64,000 bases of DNA from Stutzerimonas kunmingensis. GTDB lineage: Bacteria; Pseudomonadota; Gammaproteobacteria; Pseudomonadales; Pseudomonadaceae. The position numbers were made by a program, and so were the translations under genes. Below, one piece after another: positions 59,278-64,000 of this stretch. Every line of letters begins with the position of its first letter. Position 1 is the stretch's first letter. The stretch lies in contig NZ_CP090366.1 of assembly GCF_021432085.1 (NCBI RefSeq), positions 1,116,001-1,180,000 of the forward strand, read 5' to 3'. The notes beneath the pieces were generated by a model. The model had not been told where the DNA came from, ran no database searches, and saw only the letters and a program-made list of their open reading frames with translations.

Positions 59278-60040
59278 CGAGATGGTGAACATCCTGGTAG
59301 GTGATGAGCATATCGCCGGGACCTTCCTCTCACCGCCGGAGAAGATGCCAGGCGTGCTGTTCGTGCACGGCTGGGGTGGCAGCCAGCAGCGCGACCTGAA
59401 CCGCGCGCGCGGTATCGCCGGGCTTGGTTGTGTCTGCCTGTCGTTCGATCTGCGCGGCCATGCGCAGACCCGCGCGCAACAGGAAAGCGTGACGCGGGAA
59501 CAGAACCTCAATGATCTGCTCGCCGCTTACGATCTGCTGGCCCAACACCCGCATATCGACCCCTCCGCGATTGCAGTGGTCGGCACTAGCTATGGCGGCT
59601 ACCTCGCGGCGATTCTCACCGCGCTGCGTCCGGTGAAGTGGCTGGCCCTGCGCGTGCCGGCGCTGTACCGCGACGAGGAGTGGCAGGTGCCCAAGCGGCA
59701 GCTCGATCGCCACGTCCTCAACCAGCTGCGCAGCCGGCGCGTGCTACCGGACGAGAACCGCGCGTTGGCCGCCTGCGCGGCGTTTCGCGGCGACGTGCTG
59801 ATCGTCGAATCCGAGCACGATACCTTCGTCCCGCACGAAACCATCATGAGCTATCGTGCCGCCTTCCACGGCACCCACTCCCTCACCCATCGCATCATCG
59901 ACGGTGCCGACCATGCGCTGAGCAACGAGCGCTGCCAGGAGGCCTACACCTCGATTCTGGTGAACTGGGCTACCGAGATGATCATCGGCGCGCGTCTCGA
60001 CGAAAAATCCCCTGAGGGCTTCAAGGCAGTCGACGAGTAG
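59264..60040 (+). CDS. Alpha/beta hydrolase
   Basis: 258 residues. The fold shows GVLFVHGWGGSQ (oxyanion loop), nucleophile elbow VGTSYGGYLAA with S about residue 109, acid D in ESEHDTFVPHE and the histidine in DGADHALSN. Related to dienelactone hydrolase/acyl-peptidase-type hydrolases; substrate unknown. The 14-base overlap with the DUF3182 gene suggests a ligase/hydrolase pair. Confidence 0.88.
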   Translation: MATHSEMVNILVGDEHIAGTFLSPPEKMPGVLFVHGWGGSQQRDLNRARGIAGLGCVCLSFDLRGHAQTRAQQESVTREQNLNDLLAAYDLLAQHPHIDPSAIAVVGTSYGGYLAAILTALRPVKWLALRVPALYRDEEWQVPKRQLDRHVLNQLRSRRVLPDENRALAACAAFRGDVLIVESEHDTFVPHETIMSYRAAFHGTHSLTHRIIDGADHALSNERCQEAYTSILVNWATEMIIGARLDEKSPEGFKAVDE

Positions 60041-60103
60041 CAGGTCAGCACTTGCCTCCGACGGCCCTTGGGGCGCGCAGCGGAGAGCATTGCGTCAGTC
60101 CGA

Positions 60104-61132
60104 TCACTCGGGATGTGTCGGTGGGGGCGTGGGGCCGACGAAACGACTCCAGCGGCGGTCGAGCACCTGCTGCTTGAGCACTTCGATGACGTCGACCAGC
60201 AGTTCTTCCAGCGCCAGGTCGGTATTTTCGTCCTGGTAGACCCAGGCATCGAAGAACTCGTCGGCGAGATTGCCGGCCAGTGCCTGAAACTGCGGGCCAC
60301 GCATGCCTTCCACGGCGCCCTGCAGCAGCCGCGCGGCGATGTCGCTGAGTGCATCGTCGAGCGTGCTGGCCAGGCGGTTGCCCAGTGGCAGGCGCCGCAG
60401 ATTGTGCATCTCGGGATTGTTCTGCAGCGCCTGGTGAATCAGTTGGCTGACATAACCTTCGATGGCGCCGCGATTGTCGCGGTAGCCGGTCTCCAGCATG
60501 TCCTGCAGGCGCCGCGAGATGTCGTTGAGCAAGCGCTGTTTGCGCGGCCGCACCACTTCCTGCAGCAGCCGGCGCGAAAGGTCGTCGCTGGCGCCGATCT
60601 CCTGCTGCAGGCGGCCGAACAGGCGCACCATCACCCGGTCGGAAAGCTCCTCGATCAGCAGGTAGTAATAACGGCTGAAAAGGCCGTAGATGGCCCAGCC
60701 GCGCATGTCGATCAGCCCCAGGCGCTGCAGGCGGATCAGCAGCGTGCCGACACGCAGTACGCGCAACCAGCGCAGCCCGGCCAGGGGAATGCAGCCGAGC
60801 ACGTCATACCTGTGCGCGAACGGGTAGTAGTACCAGCGTGCATAGCGGCGCTCGAACAGTGCCACGGTCCAGCCGAGCAGCACGTCGAGGACGAAGATCG
60901 CGACGAAGCCCAGGTCGATGTACTGGAAGTTGGCGTGGACACTCTGCTGGTAACGCGCGTGCAGCTCTGGCACGAGGTCCGCCAGCACTGCGCTAACAGG
61001 CTGCAGGGCGAACAGGCTGTCGAACAGAATCAGCGACAGGTTGATGCACACCAACAGGACGATGAAGGCTTCCCAGGCGGCGTGCAGCTGGTCGCGACGG
61101 CGGGCCTGTCGCGCCACGACCGGCTCAGTCAT
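60104..61132 (-). CDS. Voltage-sensor-like ion transporter family protein
   Basis: 342 residues from the ATG at 61132 (the frame is open 14 codons further into the upstream gene). The first ~165 residues hold four helices: LHAAWEAFIVLLVCINLSLILFD-type S1, IDLGFVAIFVLDVLLGW (S2/S3 region) and an S4-like helix LRWLRVLRVGTLLIRLQRLG with arginines at three-residue spacing. No K+ selectivity filter (TVGYG) follows. The rest is a soluble helical domain rich in RRL/LLQE heptads, ending PPPTHPE. Overlaps the cobalamin adenosyltransferase gene by 8 bases. Function unproven. Confidence 0.75.
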   Translation of the reverse strand: MTEPVVARQARRRDQLHAAWEAFIVLLVCINLSLILFDSLFALQPVSAVLADLVPELHARYQQSVHANFQYIDLGFVAIFVLDVLLGWTVALFERRYARWYYYPFAHRYDVLGCIPLAGLRWLRVLRVGTLLIRLQRLGLIDMRGWAIYGLFSRYYYLLIEELSDRVMVRLFGRLQQEIGASDDLSRRLLQEVVRPRKQRLLNDISRRLQDMLETGYRDNRGAIEGYVSQLIHQALQNNPEMHNLRRLPLGNRLASTLDDALSDIAARLLQGAVEGMRGPQFQALAGNLADEFFDAWVYQDENTDLALEELLVDVIEVLKQQVLDRRWSRFVGPTPPPTHPE

Positions 61133-61715
61133 CCGCGGCAGGTGAAGCAGCGGCTGGCTGCCAGAGTATTTCACCGCAACCCTGGCGCCGAGCGATCAAG
61201 CGAGCGGCGACGAACAGCGCATCGGAGAGCCGGTTCAGATAGGCCAGCAGCACCGGGCGTACCGTTTCGCTGGCATTGAGCTGCTGACAGCGACGCTCGG
61301 CAGTGCGCGTCATGCTGCGGCACAGGTGGGCGAGGGCGATCAGCCGGGAACCACCTGGCAGGATGAATTCCTTCAGCGGCCCGAGCTCCTGGTTCCAGCG
61401 ATCGATGGCCTGTTCCAGCCGCTCGATTTCGTTGTCCTGCAGCGCCTGGTAGTCGGGCATCGCCAGCTCGCCGCCGAGGTCGAACAAACGGTGCTGGCAA
61501 GGCGCGAAAACGCTGATCAGCTCGTCGAGCGTTGGCCACTGCGCCTGCGCATCGGCCAGTTCGGCCAGCAACAGGCCGAGCTGACTGTTGAGGGTGTCGA
61601 CCTCGCCCATGGCCTCCACGCGAGGATGGTCCTTGGCAACCCGACGGCCGTCGCCGAGGCCGGTTTCGCCGCTATCGCCGGTGCGGGTGTAGATTTTCGA
61701 CAGTCGATTGCCCAT
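61125..61715 (-). CDS. Cob(I)alamin adenosyltransferase, PduO type
   Basis: 196 residues. The N-terminus KIYTRTGDSGETGLGDGRRVAKD is the PduO ATP-binding signature. VEAMGEVDTLNSQLGLLLAE and FILPGGSRLIALAHLCRSMTRTAERR complete the five-helix family. It makes adenosylcobalamin from cob(I)alamin and ATP. The stop overlaps the downstream membrane-protein gene, and the sensor kinase gene ends 16 bases upstream of its start. Confidence 0.93.
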   Translation of the reverse strand: MGNRLSKIYTRTGDSGETGLGDGRRVAKDHPRVEAMGEVDTLNSQLGLLLAELADAQAQWPTLDELISVFAPCQHRLFDLGGELAMPDYQALQDNEIERLEQAIDRWNQELGPLKEFILPGGSRLIALAHLCRSMTRTAERRCQQLNASETVRPVLLAYLNRLSDALFVAARLIARRQGCGEILWQPAAASPAADD

Positions 61716-61731
61716 GTATCGGTTCCTTGGT

Positions 61732-63747
61732 TCAGGTCGCCATCTGCTCGCCGGGCGAGCTCAGCGGCAACCGCAGGGTGAACGTGGTGCCGTGGCCAGC
61801 TTGGCACTGCACCTCCATCTGCCCCTGATGGTTGTTGGTGATGATGAAATACGAGACGGAAAGACCCAGCCCGGTTCCCTGGCCGACTTCCTTGGTGGTG
61901 AAGAACGGCTCGAAGATGCGCTTGCGCACATTCTCCGGGATGCCGCCGCCGTTGTCCTCGACCTGAATTTCCGCCCACGGCGGATTCAGGCGCGTGCGCA
62001 GGATGATCTGTCCCGGCTCGTCGCTCTGATGGGTATGGATGGCCTGTGCAGCGTTCTTCAGCAGGTTGAGCAAGACCTGCTCCAGCTCGTTGCCGATGCA
62101 CGGTACGCGGTCGATCCGCGGGTCGAAGTCACGAACGATATCGATGGCCTTGAAGTCGAAGCCTTCCATCAGGGCGAAGTCGTTTCCGGCGATCTCCAGT
62201 GCCTGATCGATCAGAACGGGCAACTGGCAGTCCGCCAGCTGACGGTTGCTCATGCGGCTGAAGCTGAGCATGTGGCTGACGATCTTCGCCGCGCGCGAGC
62301 CGGCCTGCTGGATACCATCGAGCAGCTGCGGCACTTCGCGGCGCTGCAGGTACTGGTTGACCGCTTCCAGGCGCACGCCGGTTTCCTCCGCGGCCTCGCG
62401 ATTGCGCTCGAGCTCGGGCGAGAGCCGGCGGCGGATGTTCTGCGCGTTGTGCAGGATGGCGCCGAGAGGATTGTTGATCTCGTGGGCCATGCCGGCCGCG
62501 AGGCTGCCCACCGAGAGCATCTTTTCCGACTGCACCATCATTTCTTCCATGTTGATGCGCTGGGTGATGTCGTCGATGCGGATCACCACACCGCGGCCAC
62601 CTGCGCCGGTCAGCGGGTAGCAGGTCAGCGCATAGTGGTGCGGCTCGTCGTTGCGCATCCAGGTCACCCGCTCGATCTTCGCCACCACGTGCTGTTCCGA
62701 AGTGCGCCGGATCTGCGCGAGAAACGGCTTGAGCGGCTCAAAGGCGACGAACACCGGCTGGTTGAGCGCGTCATCCAGCGGCGTTCCGGAGAGGGCGCTG
62801 GCTTCCTGGTTCCATTGGGTGACGTAGAGCTGTTCGTCGAGTGCGATCAGCGCCGAGGGCATCGAATCGATGATGCTGTTGAGGTACTTCTGAAAGCCGG
62901 TCAGCTTCTGCTCGATCTTGCTGCGCACCTGCACTTCCAGCTCCAGCTTGCGGTTGGAGTGGCGGGTTTCCTCGGCCAGGCCCTGGGCATGATCGAATGC
63001 CTCCTGGGCATCGTCACGGGCGCGCTTGAGCTGCTGCTCGCGGGCCTCCATGCGCGACAGCATGGTGTTGAAGGCATCGGCCAACCGGCCGATCTCGTCC
63101 TGGTTGCCGGGCTTGGCGCGCAGGGAATAGTCCTCCTCGCGGGTGACCTGGCGTGACAATGCTTCGAGTTCGCGAATCGGGCGGGTGATGAGTTGACGGA
63201 TCTGCCGGGCGACCGACACCCAGAGCAGCAGGCTGGCGACGAGAATGGCCAGGCTGGCGGTCAGCGTACCGGTGTAGAAGGCGCCGGGCAGCTCGCTGCT
63301 GGCGACCATCAGCAGATGCCCGGCACTGCCATCGGCTTGCGGCAGCCTGACCAGCAGGTTGGCGCGAATCTCGCTGGCACGCCAATGCTCGACATCGCTG
63401 AGCTGCTCGGGCAGACGCAATCGGTCGCCTTGCTGGAGTTGCGCGAGGCTGTTGCCGTTGCGGTCGTAGATCATCGCGGCTCGCAGCGGCGCATAGCCGT
63501 CCAGGCGTTTGAGCAGTTTGCTGGCGGCTTCCGGCGAAGACAGCGCCCGCGCGCTCAGTTCTTCGGTAGCGAACAGCTCGCCGAGGGTGTGCATGGCCTG
63601 CGGCGCAACGCTCTGCCGTGAAATCCAGTAGGCCGCGCTGATGAACGTCAGGTTGGAAACCAGCAGAACGGCGGCAAGCAGGACGAGCAGGGCCAGCAGC
63701 AGTTTACGGCCGACCGGAAGGTTTTCGAGGCGCTGACGCAGGATCAT
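61732..63747 (-). CDS. Membrane sensor histidine kinase (HAMP-PAS-HisKA-HATPase)
   Basis: 671 residues. TM1 ([21 protein letters not shown], residues 15-35), a ~125-residue periplasmic sensor, TM2 ([20 protein letters not shown]), a HAMP linker, coiled coil, a PAS-like domain ([19 protein letters not shown]), the phospho-acceptor in [16 protein letters not shown] (H about 420), and the ATPase domain with [13 protein letters not shown] and [13 protein letters not shown]. No response regulator lies beside it in the window. Its position beside panE matches PA4398 (recalled). Signal unknown. Confidence 0.92.
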   Translation of the reverse strand: MILRQRLENLPVGRKLLLALLVLLAAVLLVSNLTFISAAYWISRQSVAPQAMHTLGELFATEELSARALSSPEAASKLLKRLDGYAPLRAAMIYDRNGNSLAQLQQGDRLRLPEQLSDVEHWRASEIRANLLVRLPQADGSAGHLLMVASSELPGAFYTGTLTASLAILVASLLLWVSVARQIRQLITRPIRELEALSRQVTREEDYSLRAKPGNQDEIGRLADAFNTMLSRMEAREQQLKRARDDAQEAFDHAQGLAEETRHSNRKLELEVQVRSKIEQKLTGFQKYLNSIIDSMPSALIALDEQLYVTQWNQEASALSGTPLDDALNQPVFVAFEPLKPFLAQIRRTSEQHVVAKIERVTWMRNDEPHHYALTCYPLTGAGGRGVVIRIDDITQRINMEEMMVQSEKMLSVGSLAAGMAHEINNPLGAILHNAQNIRRRLSPELERNREAAEETGVRLEAVNQYLQRREVPQLLDGIQQAGSRAAKIVSHMLSFSRMSNRQLADCQLPVLIDQALEIAGNDFALMEGFDFKAIDIVRDFDPRIDRVPCIGNELEQVLLNLLKNAAQAIHTHQSDEPGQIILRTRLNPPWAEIQVEDNGGGIPENVRKRIFEPFFTTKEVGQGTGLGLSVSYFIITNNHQGQMEVQCQAGHGTTFTLRLPLSSPGEQMAT

Positions 63748-63793
63748 TGGCGGGACACGGCATAGCAGAGAGTTTCTGCAGGGTAGCTGCGGC

Positions 63794-64000
<207 letters not shown>

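Overview
The window is a contiguous stretch of a high-GC gammaproteobacterial chromosome, almost certainly Pseudomonas of the P. stutzeri (Stutzerimonas) type. The evidence is the gene order ychF-pth-rplY-prs-tRNA-Gln-ispE-lolB-TPR lipoprotein | hemA-prfA-prmC-moeB-murI-pagL, the block yebG/dciA/secA/argJ/GST/mutT-thiE, the Pseudomonas-restricted DUF3509 gene, a liu cluster with a MerR-type LiuR regulator, and Crc/Hfq-type CA motifs in leaders. No prophage, CRISPR array, rRNA or plasmid function was seen.

Region 1 (1-3.9 kb): a TRAP transporter operon (dctP-dctQ-dctM, minus strand, dctM cut by the window edge). A complete IS1380-family insertion sequence (2093-3747, 16-bp terminal inverted repeats, 4-bp ATAG target duplication) lies in its upstream region.

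Region 2 (3.9-25 kb): a leucine/isovalerate catabolic supercluster. On the minus strand, liuA-liuB-liuC-liuD-mvaB take isovaleryl-CoA to acetoacetate plus acetyl-CoA. scoA-scoB and atoB then take acetoacetate to acetyl-CoA, and liuR (MerR) closes the array. On the plus strand are uvsE (UV damage endonuclease), an acyl-CoA synthetase, an AhpD-like protein, an OprD-family porin broken by a one-base frameshift, and a five-gene Liv-type ABC importer. Two near-perfect palindromes TTTACGTTAACGTAAA/T precede liuA and the acyl-CoA synthetase, and a degenerate third copy precedes the ABC operon. I read these as LiuR operators joining uptake, CoA activation and oxidation of C5 branched acids in one regulon. 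AACAACAA motifs in several leaders suggest Crc/Hfq catabolite repression on top.

Region 3 (25-41 kb): housekeeping genes for translation (ychF, pth, rplY, prfA, prmC, two tandem tRNA-Gln), PRPP, isoprenoid, haem and cell-wall precursors (prs, ispE, hemA, murI), envelope (lolB, pagL), and pyrimidine/purine salvage (uraA-upp, hpt).

Region 4 (41-48 kb): a DUF1302 outer-membrane protein, a DUF1329 protein and a MalT-like LuxR regulator, followed by small genes (DUF3509, LexA-controlled yebG).

Region 5 (48-64 kb): dciA, secA, argJ, a GST, a MutT-ThiE fusion, OxyR-type ahpC and ahpF, a DUF3182/alpha-beta hydrolase pair, a voltage-sensor-like membrane protein overlapping a PduO-type cobalamin adenosyltransferase, an orphan sensor kinase and the 3' end of panE.
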